In this document: positions 47,378 to 59,689 of the stretch, in pieces
Position numbering within the stretch: position 1 is the stretch's first letter
Layout: each line of letters starts with the position of its first letter
Source of the DNA: Diogma glabrata
Taxonomy: Eukaryota > Arthropoda > Insecta > Diptera > Cylindrotomidae
Assembly: GCA_963693315.1 (NCBI GenBank)
Contig: OY856188.1
Location: 186,717,487-186,781,486 of the forward strand
Length of the DNA: 64,000 nt
Reading direction: 5' to 3'
Translations under genes and position numbers: made by a program
Notes under the pieces: generated by a model
The model's input: only the letters and a program-made list of their open reading frames with translations
Told to the model about the DNA's origin: nothing
The model's database searches: none

Positions 47378-49074
47378 TAAAATTAGAACGTCTTAAATTA
47401 ATAAATAATTTAATAAATAAAACGTCTTTAAAATTCTGTCGTTGTAAACAATATATTTAAATAATTAAATTTGTTTATTCAAAGCACGGTTGACTTAATT
47501 TATTTATAATTTTATACAATACTTCAGTATAGATTAATGCTGGGTTTTAACATGTGAACTTAGAACTGTGACGTTTTTTATTAACCAATTGGTTGATTGG
47601 CTAATAACACCATCCGCAGTCCACAGTTTGCATGTTAAAACCCAGCCTTACACTTCCTAGACAACATTTCACAATTTTAATTCAATCTGTTTGCCTTTCA
47701 AATCAAGCCTATTCAAAACAAATCGTTTATTTTAAAAAATCAATTCAACCGATACATTACACGATGCATTCAACCGATTATAACCAATACATATTCAAAT
47801 GTGTTTTAATCTTGATTTAGAATAGGTACGTCATCTAAAGATGAAATGTATTAAATGTTAATCAATTGGTGTTGCATCCAACGATATTCACTATACGGAT
47901 GTTCTGCACTTTCACCAACCTTGTTTTTTTATACATAGATTAGAAGATTAGAAAGGAATGGACAGGTTGCGGAAGGCGGAAACTTGTCCTCAGACGCAGG
48001 CTCTACGGTCCATAGTGCCGTTATTTTATACATAAATGATTTACTTTGCTCTACAGTATACCCACTCCACAGTTTAATAGTATAATAATAGTGTATTCCA
48101 AAAAATTGTAACCGTCAAAACGTAAAATGTTAAAGACAATTTCATGCGATTGTAAAAAATGTACAACATCAAAATCACTCAAAATTTAGATTTAATTTTA
48201 AGTTAATAAATTTTGGTTAAAATAGTTTTCGATTGATAACATTTTATATTCAAATTTGAAATACGGTAGCCGTATTCTATATGTAAATATTATTTTATTT
48301 TATTTTTATTTTATTTTATTCAAAAAAATAAGGATAAAGCATAGCTTATATATCCTAAAAGGTGCAATTAACATTTATTCATAAATATCACATATTAATG
48401 TTACATAACTAAAAATAATTTTTAACATATTCGAACACCACAGATTTAAATTTAATAAATGGTTTGACATTTCTTACCTCAACAGGAACTCTATTCCAAA
48501 TACTGAACGAAGTGAAAAGAGGTGACTTATAATAGACATTGGTATAACTGACCGGCAGTAATATATTGCCATTCCGAATCGTACCGACCTTGATTTTCTC
48601 ATATAAGTATAATGGAACCCGATTGTTCATAATTTTGTAAAGACATAATAACGCTCTAAAATAAAAGAACTGCATCATCGTGCAGCCGAAGAATTCGAGA
48701 AATAAGGCAGAAATGGGATCATACTTTCTCAGTCGATTCACATATCTCACAATATTATTTAAAGTAACCTGCATAATATCTCTAGAGAGTCACAACTTAT
48801 ATAGACAAATTCACAATATAAAATGTGGGGTATTACTTACGTTTTTGCTAACAATGTTCTGATAGTTTTGGGGCAAATACTCTTGTGAAGTTTTAAGCCA
48901 TATAATATTGAATTGATTTTGTTACATACGTTGACAACTTGGGAGTCCCACGTGTATTTGCTGTTTATACAGATTCCAAGGTTGTTAATAGCATTCAGAA
49001 ACGGAATTTTCACATTATTAATATATATCCGGTACAATTCAAGAACATTTACAAGAACATTACCGTTCTTTTCG
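45680..49074. repeat. 3395-bp tandem duplication, copy B
   Basis: Second copy of the unit at 42282. Its left edge truncates the coiled-coil gene and its right edge joins smoothly to the rest of the LINE RT, so copy B holds the original LINE junction and copy A the original gene 3' end. Confidence 0.95.
47539..47646. mobile_element. 108-bp MITE, copy B
   Basis: Duplicate of the MITE at 44141-44248 within copy B, again just upstream of the (truncated) coiled-coil gene. Confidence 0.75.
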
Positions 49075-49444
49075 AAATGAAAATCGCTTGCGTTTTACCA
49101 ATGTTCAATGAAATACCATTAGATTTAGACCAGCCTAAAATATTGGATAGGTCCGAATTGATCTTATTGAAAGTTTCATAAATATTACTACTAGTACCAC
49201 TGAGATATAATTGACAATCGGCATACATATGGAATTTTCTATTTACAATGTTTTATTACTTGTGCAAGGTCATTAATGAAAATTGAAAATAATATAGGAC
49301 CAAGTATAGTGCCCTGAAACACAACAGCTAGAATGCGTTCAGGGTCAGATTCCTTATCATTTATGCTGACCTTTTGATATCTATCAGAAAAATAACTGAA
49401 CATCAGTTTAATAGCTGTGCTGTCAAAATTAAAAAAAAAAGCAT

Positions 49445-51345
49445 TACCTTTTGTAATAATAAAAAAGTCGGACAAGTGCGAATAAAATTCGCTCGCCAAG
49501 GGTTCGGTGAATGTACAAGAACACAATATCAAAAATAAATGGCATAAAGTTATGTTGTTAAGTCTTTATATCGCCAGACTATGAACGCATAACAGAATAA
49601 ATGTTTAATCGTAGACGTCAATAGTAAATGTCAATCACATCTACATTGATCAAAAATGTTACTTGAGGTTAAATCTTATCCATAGATGTTTATGTTAACT
49701 AAAGAAAGGTTTAACCAGTATTTTAATGGTTTAAATTGGGAATATTTGTTCTATAAATCAGCGTCGAAATATAGGGTGGTATACATACACTTAAAATAGC
49801 ACTTTTTTATCAATAACTAAAAAACTGTGCATTGCAAAATTCTAAAAAATATTGCAATGTTTCTTAAATTAAGTGCTCTTTCAAATGCTACCCCACTCGT
49901 TTGTTTCCAAAAAAGTTTTTTTTACCCTCCCCACACCCATCCCCTAAACACACAGAAATATAATTATTTGAAACCTCGCTATAATTGTCATTTAAAATTT
50001 ACCAAACTTCCTGTCTATATGCATTTTTCCAAATTGTTCTGTCAATCTGTGTCGAAGGGGGAGCACGGTTTGAAAGTTTTACATTTTAGATAATAACTCG
50101 AAAACTGTGACCAGTGAAATTCTAAAAAAAAGTGCGTTATTTCTTAAATTAGGTGTTCTTTCAAATGATACCCCACTCGCTTGGGTCAAACAAAGCTTTT
50201 TTTTACCCGCGTTACACCCATCCCCTAAACACACAGAAATATAATTATTTGAGAGTTCGCTATAATTTTCGTTCAAAATATAGCAAACTTCCTGTCTCTA
50301 TGAATTTGTTCAATTTTTTCTGTCTATCAGTGTCGAAACGTAGGGGGGGGGGGGGTGAAAGGTCTGGAATTTGCACATTTTTTAGAATAACTCAAAAACT
50401 GTATATCGCAAAATTCTAAAAAAGATTGCAATGTTTCTGAAATTCGGTGCTCTTTCAAATGACACCCCACTCGCTCGGGTCAAAAAAAGTTTTTTTTTAC
50501 CCTCCTTACACCCATCCCCTAAACACACAGAAATATAATTATTTGAGAGTTCGCTATAATTTTCGTTCAAAATATAGCAAACTTCCTGTCTCTGTGAATT
50601 TTTTCAATTTTTTCTGTCTATCAGTGTCGAAACGTGAGGGGGGGGGGGGGGCGGTCTGGAATTTGCACATTTTTTAGAATAACTCAAAAACTGTGTACCG
50701 CAAAATTCTAAAAAAAAATGCAAAGTTTTTGAAATTTCAAATGACACCCCACTCGTTTGGGTAAAAAAGTTTTTTTCACCCTTCTCCACCCCAATCCCTT
50801 AAAAGCACAAAAATTTAACTATTTGAGAGTTCGCTATAATTTTCGTTCAGAGTTTATCAAATCAGAGTTTATCATCCTGTCTCTGTGAATTTTTTCAAAT
50901 TTTTCTGTTAATCAGGCTCGAAATGTAATTAAAAACCTACTCAATGTTCTATCATTCCAAATATATTTCAAGATTTTCGATGAAGTAGGGTCGAAGTTAA
51001 TCGGGGCAATAAAACATCGAGAAAACGTCATTTTTCAAAATTATACCAAAAATGGTGAGGTGTAAAATTCCAAAATATATTTTCAAATATTGCTGAAATG
51101 AAGCCCTTTCATATGATACCCTACTCGTCTCGCTAAAAAAATGTATGTTTTCAAAGGCTTTACATCGTACCTCTTTAAAACAAACGAACACAACTTTATT
51201 TATTTTTTAACCCGCCTTCTTGTGTGGATATGTTAGTTTTATAAGCACCTCAAGTTTTAAGTTCATCGGGTTAATGGTTCACGAGATAATCGAAATAATG
51301 TGAAAAACACGTTGTACTCTCACCAATAGTGTTTCGTATAAAAAA
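49445..51345. mobile_element. Repeat-rich insertion inside the LINE
   Basis: Interrupts the RT frame between LDFSKAFDS and SYFSDRYQ. It starts near AAAAAGTCGGACAAGTGCG and carries GCTCGCCAAGGGTTCGG, strings typical of a widespread arthropod repeat family. The middle (49794-50950) is a ~295-bp tandem repeat. The right part (50930-51345) is single-copy, with no frame recognised. Ends are approximate. Confidence 0.6.
49794..50950. repeat. Four-unit tandem repeat, ~280-300 bp period
   Basis: Each unit begins ATAACT-(A/C)-AAAACTGTG, then AAATTCTAAAAAA, TCAAATG-TACCCCACTCG, ACACCCATCCCCTAAACACA and CTTCCTGTCTCTATG. Units start at about 49813, 50092, 50389 and 50683. Poly-G runs (about 50343-50353 and 50639-50651) sit at the same place in two units. 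Confidence 0.85.
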
Positions 51346-52509
51346 CCCTAAAAACGAACTAAGGAGTCAAATGCCTTTGAAAAATCCAGCAAAATTAGAA
51401 CGACAAAGGCTCCTTTTTGACCAAGGTGACGCGCTAAATCATCAACAACCTGTAACAAGGCAGTTGCTGTGCTGTGATTATTGCGAAATCCAGACTGATA
51501 GTGATTTCGATACTTGAACATTTCTGTATGCTGAATTATTTGATCTCGAATAATGATCTAAAAAACTTTTGACAAGATCGAAACCATACTGATTAGTCTA
51601 AGATTATCAAGAGAATCTCTTCCTTTCATATTTAAAACTGGGTTATGTACATCTTCCAGATATCCAAAAATTCAGAACACATAATACAATTATTAATAAG
51701 ATAGGTCAAAGAAGATACAATGTAGAGCAAAATAAACTTCAAGAATTTTAAATTGATTAAATCATGGCCACGTGAATTGGACTTTATCTCGTATACTACC
51801 TTGAAAATGTCACATACATTTACACTACTGCATGACAAATAAGTTTGATCAGTAGTGTGTACACCACCGATGTTAGGTAATGGTATAATTACAAGAACTT
51901 GATGGGTCAATGTTAGTTGAACCATCAAACTTACTTTAACCGATTCCGATACTGTTGATATTATTCCATATCTTTTTCATAGTTTGCTTGCTGTTCCCAA
52001 AAAAGTATTTTTGTTTCGCACTTCGAATCAAATTATTCTGAGCGTTTATGCCACAGATAGAATAATACTATTTTGTGGGTTATACCCAATGTATCGATAG
52101 TTTAATAGCAAAAAACTATTATTCTATTGAACTATCTAATCTTATTTTATTAAATAATTAAAATAAAATATTTTTGCTAATTGAATAAATAAATTTGTTG
52201 TTATTAAATAAAAAAATAAATATAAAAACAAATATTGTTTTCCCATTTAAGTATATAAATAGACGATTTTTTTTCGATAAATTGAATAAATAAAATATGG
52301 AGGGGCTGAAATCTCACAACTCTGAGATATCAAGACTTCGGTCTGGGTTAAGGATTTTGATATAGTTTTCGGCAAAAAACTTTTATGAGGACATGGTTTT
52401 TAGTTTTGAGCAGCGATGTATATCAAACATAACTCTTTGTTAAAGTACAAGTATTTTTTATCTCTGTTTAAAAATTTATTACAAAACTAACACGAAACAT
52501 CAATACGTT

Positions 52510-53290
52510 GCCGGAAAAGTATAATCAAAATTCCAAAAATATTGTTAAATTAAATAAAATCAAACTTTTTTCAAAATTCCAAAACTATTCCAGAAATTAG
52601 AATATAATCAAATATTTAAACTTTTTCTAAATTCCGATAATATTCCAAAAATTCTTAAAAATTTAAACTTTTCCAAAATTCTAAAAGTATTGCAAAAATT
52701 ATTACAAAATCAAAAATTAAAACTTTTTTCAAAATTCCAAAAATTATAATAAAATCAAAAATTTAAAATTTTTCAAAATTCTAAAAATATTCCAAAAATT
52801 CTTACAAAATCAAAAAATGAAACTTTTTTCAAAATTCTAAATATATATACATATATATAAAATTCAAAAATTCTATTTTTTTCAAAATTCTAAAATTATA
52901 ACAAAATCAAAAATTGAAACTTTTTTCAAAATACTAAAACTATTCCAAAAATTAGAATGAAATCAAATATTTAAACTTTTTCTAAATACCAATAATAATC
53001 CAAAAATTCTTAATAATTCAAACTTTTTCCAAAATTCTAAAAATATTGCAAAAATTATTACAAAATCAAAAATAGAAAATTTTTTCAAAATTCCAAAAAT
53101 TATAATAAAATCAAAAATTTAAAATTTTTCAAAATTCTAAAAATATTCAAAAAATTCTTACAAAATCAAAAGTTAAAACTTTTTCCGAAATTCTAAAAAT
53201 ATTGCAAAAATTATTACAAAATCAAAAATATAAACTTCTTCAAAATTCCAAAAATATTTCAAAAACTATAACAAATTCAAAAATGTCCAT
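52510..53290. repeat. AT-rich degenerate tandem repeat (~55 bp)
   Basis: Irregular repetition of TTCAAAATTC(C/T)AAAA-TAT, AAAATTATTACAAAATCAAA and AAACTTTTTC. About 14 units of variable length. No coding content. Confidence 0.75.
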
Positions 53291-53329
53291 GTCCAATTTC
53301 ATTTTCAATTACATTTACGTCATAAAAAC

Positions 53330-53700
53330 AGCTACACTTTTTTTCCAAAAAATTGGCTAAAAAAATAAATGAAATCATTTTTTGACACACTTGACATTAT
53401 TTTTTTGACAAACTTATAATGCCATAATTCTCTATAATAATAATAAAATTTCATGTCATACAAACTATTAATTTTATTTTTTTCTAAAAAAATTGGGTAA
53501 AAAATAAATAAAAACCTTTCTTTTGACACACTTGACAACATTTTTGACAAAATTATAATGCAATAATTCTCAATAATAAGAATAAAATTTCATTTCAAAC
53601 AAACAATTTTATTTTTTTCCAAAAAATTGGGTAAAAAAATAAATAAAAATCTTTCTTTTGACACACTTGACAACATTTTTTGACAAACTTATAATGCAAT
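53330..53700. repeat. Three-unit tandem repeat (~136 bp)
   Basis: Each unit has TTCCAAAAAATTGG-TAAAAAA, TTTTGACACACTTGACAAC and a TTATAATGCAATAATTCTC-like segment. Units begin near 53339, 53476 and 53612. Confidence 0.8.
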
Positions 53701-54127
53701 AATCTAGTTTTTGATCTCACATACCAATCCCGACCATCAATATTTCTCCAAATTTAATGTTCCTACTCGTAATCACTTAAAATGAACGTTTTAAGCCAAA
53801 AATATGAAAATTTGCTATTTTTGACACACATAATGATTTTTTGACACACTTCCGGTACAGTTATCGAACACAGCGTTCTTTCGGACCTGTCCCTTGAGTA
53901 TACCTATTTTTAGAAAAAAAAACTTTTGAAATCCCTCCAGCGGTTTTCCCTGCAGCGTAGGTAATGCCGGACGGCCGGCCGTCCAACAGACAGACATACA
54001 TTTTTTTGTTTGCTTTTTTAGAATCAGTATGTCATTAAACGTCGAGAAATGCCAAAAAAAAGTGGGGGTAAGAATTTCACTTTGAGCTCATTAATGTAAT
54101 ACTTAGGTCTTTCAGACCGAAGTAGCT

Positions 54128-54236
54128 TATTATTAAAATAAAATAATTTTTAGGCAATTTTTGTAGATTAATACTACGTTTATACTTAGTATTAATCTTC
54201 AAAAATTGCCTAAAAATTATTTTATTTTAATAATAA
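54128..54236. repeat. ~109-bp hairpin inside the TIR element
   Basis: TTATTATTAAAATAAAATAA followed by TTTTTAGGCAATTTTTG is repeated in inverse at 54188-54236. Nearly perfect arms around a short loop (ACTACGTTTATACTTAGT region). Confidence 0.75.
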
Positions 54237-54364
54237 GTTTATTTATTTAATTTATCGAAAAAAAATCGTCTATTTATTTACTTAAATAGGAAAACAATAT
54301 TTGTTTTTGTATTTATTTCTTTATTTAATAACAACAAATTTATTTATTCAATTAGCAAAAATAT

Positions 54365-56790
54365 CGGCGCTCGCGGTGGTTCGCCAACAATGACATGTTA
54401 GATCTGACTGAATGAACCCCTAACGACCAATCTCTACCGAACAGATTCTTCCACACCTTAAAAGAGACAACATATAGCTGTAAGGAGGTGGTCCGAACGA
54501 CCAAATTCTACCGACCCAGCTATGGTTTTTCTACCTAAAAATAATTTTATTATCAACTAAAAACTAATGACATTCCTGGAGAGCGCATTTAAGTCTCTAA
54601 ACTCACATGGCCGTAGTTACTATTCCAATTTAAAGAATGGTAAGAAAAAATTCATTGAATATTGAAAAGGGTGGAGTCCCAACCAGAAAAATAAAATTGG
54701 GGGACCATTGGGGGTTCTTCATTGAGAAGTCTGTGGTGTTGAAGAATGGCCCTACTGGTGAGCACTCAAGGTGCTGTCTCGATAGTAACTTTCTCCACCA
54801 AAACTTTTTCGAAGCGAAGAGGGAAAACAAATGGGTCAGTCGATTCCATATTCATAATGGACATAGGCGAACTATGACCATCTGTAATTTTAAGTGGTGA
54901 AGCCACTTTATTTCATTTATTTCAAGATACAAAAATAATCATTACATCAATTTAAACGATCTCTTCTGAGAGTAAGGATTGAGGAGATGGCTCAGCTCAG
55001 CCTAATCAGCAGAAGACGCGTTGTCTCTGTCTCTGTCCTTCGGTGAGCTTTTTTAACTTATTTATTTTCAACCAGTAGCGTCTGACACTCTTGAGTCTCC
55101 TGGGCGTACTCGGATCAGAAACCTGAACTAACCTGAACTAACTACTACCAATTCTTGGTCCAATGCGAAACTTCGATCTCAGACAAACTGACCACAACTG
55201 GCCCGATAAATTTTTCGGAGCCTCTCCTCCCTCATTTACGTTGTGGCACTTCGCAACGCCCCTACCTTCTTTTAACCGAAAAGCATTATGTCTTCCAAAT
55301 AAATTTTAAAAATAAAAATTTACCAAAAACAAATTTTATCAAGGATAATTTCAAAAATTAAATCAATGAATTAGTTGTCATATGGCATCACTTCAATGGA
55401 TAGTTATCTCATCATGAAAAGTAAGACTAAATCGAACAAAACATTGTGTGCAATTTATGAAATTTTCGCTATCCAATATGTACAATTGTCGATCGATCTA
55501 GGTAGTGTCGAAACGATAAGAAAATTTTTTAAATTTAGCAAAGTTTATCATTCTCATCAGAGCTAGCCGACTAGATAAACTACCAAAAAAATGTTAACGC
55601 CTATAAACCAAAAATTAGTCTACTCTTCTAGCTCTAACTCTAACTATAAGAAAAAAAGTTTGCATAAACATGTATTTATTAGATTCAGGTTTAGTCAGTT
55701 TGAAGTTTACTATTATTGGTTTGGAAATAAAATGGTATACTTCAAAAGTATTGATTTACAAATTGACAACTAACTTTGTAAGCTTGTAAATTAAATCTGG
55801 GTGTTTCACTTACGACTTAGTCACCAAACCAAAAGCAGATTGAGGAATTAGGGCTATACCAAATTGAGATACATGGCAGTTTGGGAAATAAAAAACGTAG
55901 CCACATAACGCACGATGTTTTTGAATACCAATAAAAAATTAAGGAAATTTATACAGGTTTTTTGTAAATTCACACAAAATATTTTGGAAAAACTACCTAT
56001 ATTGTCCTATGTTTAGAAAACCTCCTCATCAGTATTAAATGCTAGTTTAAATATCCTATTTTTGATCCTATTTTTGAAAAATAAAAACATCTCAGAAAAC
56101 CCTTTTCATCACCACCTCAGAAAAGTTCTCGTTTTAGCGTACAAAATGTTTTAACTATCTTAGATTTTTCAATCCACCATTCCCTATTATATCACAATAC
56201 TCATCAGAAAACCTCACCCTTTTGTGAAATACTGTTTTTCAATAACTACAACTTTTGTGAAAAAACCACATTTAATATGAGACTATCTGATATTTTCGAA
56301 ACCAACTGTTCTAATTAGATCAGAAAACTTAGCAGAAAGCCTCTCCATTTAGCATAGACGCTTCATTTTCAAGATTTCCAAATTTTATAAAATACCGAAG
56401 TTTGATCTGCAACAACCTGATATTTTTTAACTACTCCTATTTGTAGGCAGTAGCGGCGGCTGGATTTACTCATATTTCATGTTCATGTACATTTTATGAA
56501 TCATGATTCATGTTATCCTAGTAATTACATACTTTTATGTTACAAATGTTTCTAGTCGAAAATGTATCCCATTATATGTTTGTCAAAAAAATCGAGTTAT
56601 AGAAAAATCTATGAAATGAAAAATGAAATCTAATGAAATGAAATGAAATCTATAAATCTTTTGAGACACTTAACGATTTTATTTTGACATGCTTATAATT
56701 AATTCATAATTTTATAATAAATTAGTTACTCATTTTTAACGTCACTAATTTTAGTTACAATAAATTTATTAATATTTGTTTGTAACAAAC
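54365..56790. other. Unassigned DNA upstream of the RIIa/IQ gene
   Basis: 54365-55300 is less AT-rich than its neighbours and has an 87-codon plus-strand frame (54637-54900) without recognised domain. 55300-56790 is AT-rich with only short frames, plus a GAAATGAAAT-type simple repeat near 56610-56655. No host exon could be supported. Confidence 0.25.
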
Positions 56791-56791
56791 A

Positions 56792-56805
56792 CTATCCATG
56801 GCAAC
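56792..56805 (+). promoter_or_regulatory. Candidate RFX X-box
   Basis: CTATCCATGGCAAC. The right half (ATGGCAAC) fits the RFX consensus GTTNCCATGGCAAC exactly, and the left half has two or three mismatches. It lies about 195 bp upstream of the ATG of an RIIa/IQ protein, the distance usual for X-boxes of ciliary genes. Binding is inferred. Confidence 0.5.
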
Positions 56806-56998
56806 GCTTAAATCGAACAATACTTGAAAGTTTATTTACTTCGTATTGATTCTCAAAAGAAAAACCACTTTCAAAGTGTTTGTTTTAAATTCGTTGTTTC
56901 AATTGCAAAATAAAATTACATTTATCTTTATATCTATAATATAACAATTTGTTGTCACTTTGTAATAACTGTAAAAAAAAGCACAAAACAAAATTAAA

Positions 56999-58172
56999 AT
57001 GCCACTTGATATACCCAAAGTTCCAGATGGTCTAGAAGACCTAATGAAAGGCTTATCAAAAGCTGTTTTAAAAGAAAAACCCGAAAATCTAGTTGAATTT
57101 ATTGCAAATTATTTAGAAAATTTATTGATTGAGCGTGATGGTAGTTTAATGAAAAATTATGAAAAGTTTTCGTATGTCGAGAAATCTCGGCGATATAATA
57201 AGCAAAAGAAAATTGTTGGTGTGAAAAAATTGAAAGCAAATAAAGGTAAGAGAAATGGAACTATTTGGGTTGAAAAAACCAATAACACGAAATCGGCTCC
57301 GCAATATATTGATGCACCTAAAGTTGAAGTACCGATTATCAAAACTAGTTTACTCGCTGTAACAGAAGAATCAAAATCTGAACTAGGTTCGGATAAATCG
57401 GAAACGCACAAAGAAAATGTTTTTGATGTTCAAACTTCTAATCTTGTTCCAGACACAAAAAAATTTAAAAATGTAATGAACATGGAAACTGCTGCTTTAA
57501 TTATTCAAAAATGTTACAAAACCTTTATGTTTCGAAAAAAACAAAACGCAGAAACATTGACACCTACTGAAACAGTTGTAAAAGAGGATAGTAAATCATT
57601 AGCAGAATATTTGCAACAGGAACACAATTCAAATAAATCCGAAAAAATCGAAGCGAAGGTAGCTGACACTATAATAGAACATTTACCCAATAACGAACAC
57701 AATAAAATCGATATGGACAAGGCTGCGTTGAAAATTCAGAAATCATTTAGAGGCTATAGAACTAGAAAGGAGTTAAAGAGCTTAAGACAAAATAAAACGG
57801 ATACTGAAGATGATAAAAAAATTTTGGTCGATGAAAATCATAATGTTGTTAATGTAGGGAAAAATAATTTGCTAATAGCGAATATTTCAGATGATCATGA
57901 TTTTGTAATTGATCAGAAATCAAGTGGTGTTGAAATTGAAAACAATAACGAAAATGTTAGAGATGTTGAACCCTTGCAGGTAGATCTGACCACAAAAGAT
58001 TCTGAAAGAAACGATTCTGGGAAAAGTTTAGGTGATGGCAGTTTAGAACATGGTGATAATTTTAATGAAGTTTATAATTCGTCTGCAGATTTGAGTCAAA
58101 ATGATTTCAAATTACGTCATAAAGAAACACAGGCAGATAATAATAGAGAGTTAAACAAAAATTTTAAACAAG
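56999..58172 (+). CDS. RIIa-domain and IQ-motif protein (SPA17/radial-spoke-like), first coding exon
   Basis: Residues 1-45 (PKVPDGLEDLMKGLSKAVL, then NLVEFIANYLENLL) form an RIIa/DPY-30-like dimerisation-docking domain as in SPA17, ROPN1 and radial spoke protein RSP11, which bind A-kinase anchoring helices in sperm tails and cilia. Two IQ calmodulin-binding motifs follow, at about 162-182 (AALIIQKCYKTFMFRKK) and 239-260 (AALKIQKSFRGYRTRKE). The remaining tail is acidic and disordered. The frame reaches TAG at 58183, but AACAAG|GTAAGC at 58172 is a good splice donor, so further exons are likely; none was identified downstream. The ATG is preceded by AAAATTAAA and a candidate X-box. Role in the axoneme is inferred from domain composition. 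Confidence 0.85.
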
Positions 58173-58183
58173 GTAAGCGGTAG

Positions 58184-59219
58184 GTGAAAAGCTAACAATT
58201 TTTCAAGTTACACAGAAAAAAATTGGTATAAAATAGTACTACAATATTGTTTCAACAAAATCAATTTAGTTACATTGTCTAAAATTGGGTACAATTGACA
58301 TTACGATTTTAACGTTGGAAACATATATGGTCAATAGTACTAAATTTTATTTGATGCTTAAAATTGATTGGGTTGAGTCCATAACATATGTTTTGCAGTG
58401 TATATTGATATAAAATTTGTTTCATATAAATTGTGCTAATGGAAAATGTGTATGATGAGAAAAAGTTTTCCCCAATACTAGGAAAAGATTGTAGTCTCTT
58501 TTGAAATATGTAGTCTTAATTGACTGTACGTTTGTTTACTTTTTTGAGCTTAACTCCAATTCTATTCCAAATCCAACTCCATGAGGTTGCGAAATTAAAA
58601 CAAATCCGAAAGGTACTTCTTCTATTTCCGAATTCGGCCCCGACTTTAAATCCCAAAATCCAAACGCCTTAAAAAAGCAAATAATTATAGATTTGCTTAA
58701 ATACCACAATACTAAGATAAATCCATAAATTAAGATTAATTTAAATTGAGATGTAATTGAGATAAAAGGGATGCAAATATTGGATTTTCATGTCTGAAAA
58801 CCATTCAAAAAATTAAAACCTTGTACAAAATATTCTGTAAATTTATTGTATTTATTTATTGATAATCAACTTTTAGTGAAACAATATTTTCTTTTTCTAT
58901 CAAACACTTGCGTCGGCAATTTTTTTTTCCATAGACGTATTTTGAGTATTTTGAGGTCAAGGTCAGAATTATTTTTTGATACTCATTTTAGTAATAAGTA
59001 TTCTCCCCATGACAAGGCAAGTGTACTTCGAGGAAAGTGTATTTTGAGTTTTTTGAGTTCAGTTATTTTTTTGTGGTTTTTCGAAGATTTCATATTTTTA
59101 TTTTTTAATTTATCTTTTATAATATTTTTAATTTGTAATTTCCTGTAATTTTAATTCAATTCATTTTTAGGGTTCCGATTTTATAACGAACCCTATTGGG
59201 GAGAGAAATTTTATAAATA
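58184..59219. other. Unassigned DNA downstream of RIIa/IQ gene
   Basis: AT-rich. Contains the putative intron of the upstream gene and a 100-codon, Phe-rich plus-strand frame (58846-59148) that looks like low-complexity translation rather than a protein. GGGTTCCGATTTTATAACGA (59170-59189) recalls the repeat family of the insertion at 49445. Confidence 0.2.
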
Positions 59220-59520
59220 TGATTGAGCATCGTCATAGTTTTTTTTTTTAATAAAAAGTGTTGTGTAGTAGGAATTACAAAATGTGTCAACAACACATAG
59301 ATACCTTTTATGAACTATGTCCCACAACAACATGCGTCTTGTGGTGTTGGTGGACGCTTGTTTTAATTTTGTGGATTGAAGGCACTCGATACTATTGATT
59401 CGGGCAAAGCATTCCATTTGTACGATGTACGCACAAAGATTTTACTGCGCATTTTATTACTATGAGAGTGAGTAATCTCGACAGTTTAACTGTTGACAGT
59501 TTAACTATTACCTCCAAAAA
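59220..59520 (-). pseudogene. LINE ORF2 3'-end fragment, unit 1
   Basis: Minus-strand DNA related to the unit at 59690-59975 (shared TAATAAAAAGTGTTGTGTAG and AAAGCATTCCATTTG-ACGATG). The translated tail (RTYKWN-like, ARINSIECLQST) corresponds to the end of a LINE ORF2. Degenerate. Confidence 0.45.
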
Positions 59521-59689
59521 AGGAAAAAAACATTTAAATTTGTATAAATAAAATTTTTTTATCAAAGCAACCTTTCAATCCAAAATTTCATAATCCAATC
59601 AAAATATTTGTTATTTTTTGTTGTCATAGTTATAGAATAATTTAAAATTGCATAATCTAACCAAAATACTTATTTACTTTTTGTTGTCA

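Larger units (their letters stand above)
48409..51930 (-). mobile_element. CR1/L2-like LINE, split by an insertion
   Basis: Minus-strand ORF2 pieces in order. Pre-RT segment 51928-51632 (DLINLKFLKFI, CSEFLDIWKMY). RT motifs at 51600-51350 (YQSGFRNNHSTATALL, LDFSKAFDS). After a ~1.9 kb insertion, 49535-49239 has SYFSDRYQKVSIN and GTILGPILFSIFINDL. Then comes a YADC box near 49175, and the C-terminal end at 49037-48837 and 48774-48409. The catalytic YADD is altered to YADC and stops are frequent, so it is inactive. Its 3' part was duplicated to 45011-45676. Confidence 0.75.
52168..54364. mobile_element. 2.2-kb element with ~130-bp inverted ends
   Basis: The left arm 52168-52297 starts ATATTTTTGCTAATTGAATA and is matched in inverse by 54236-54364 with few differences. 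Between the arms lie AT-rich tandem repeats and a further hairpin. No transposase frame was found. A passage with GCCGGACGGCCGGCCGTC lies at 53968-53985. Probably a non-autonomous TIR element. From 51931 to 52167 nothing is recognised. Confidence 0.65.

Noticed and set aside
49794..50950. Regularly spaced repeats considered as a CRISPR array
   Set aside because: Units are ~295 bp long with no short repeat/spacer structure, and the DNA is from an animal.
58846..59148. 100-codon Phe-rich frame as a membrane protein
   Set aside because: Composition follows from T-rich DNA; no conserved motif, no splice context.
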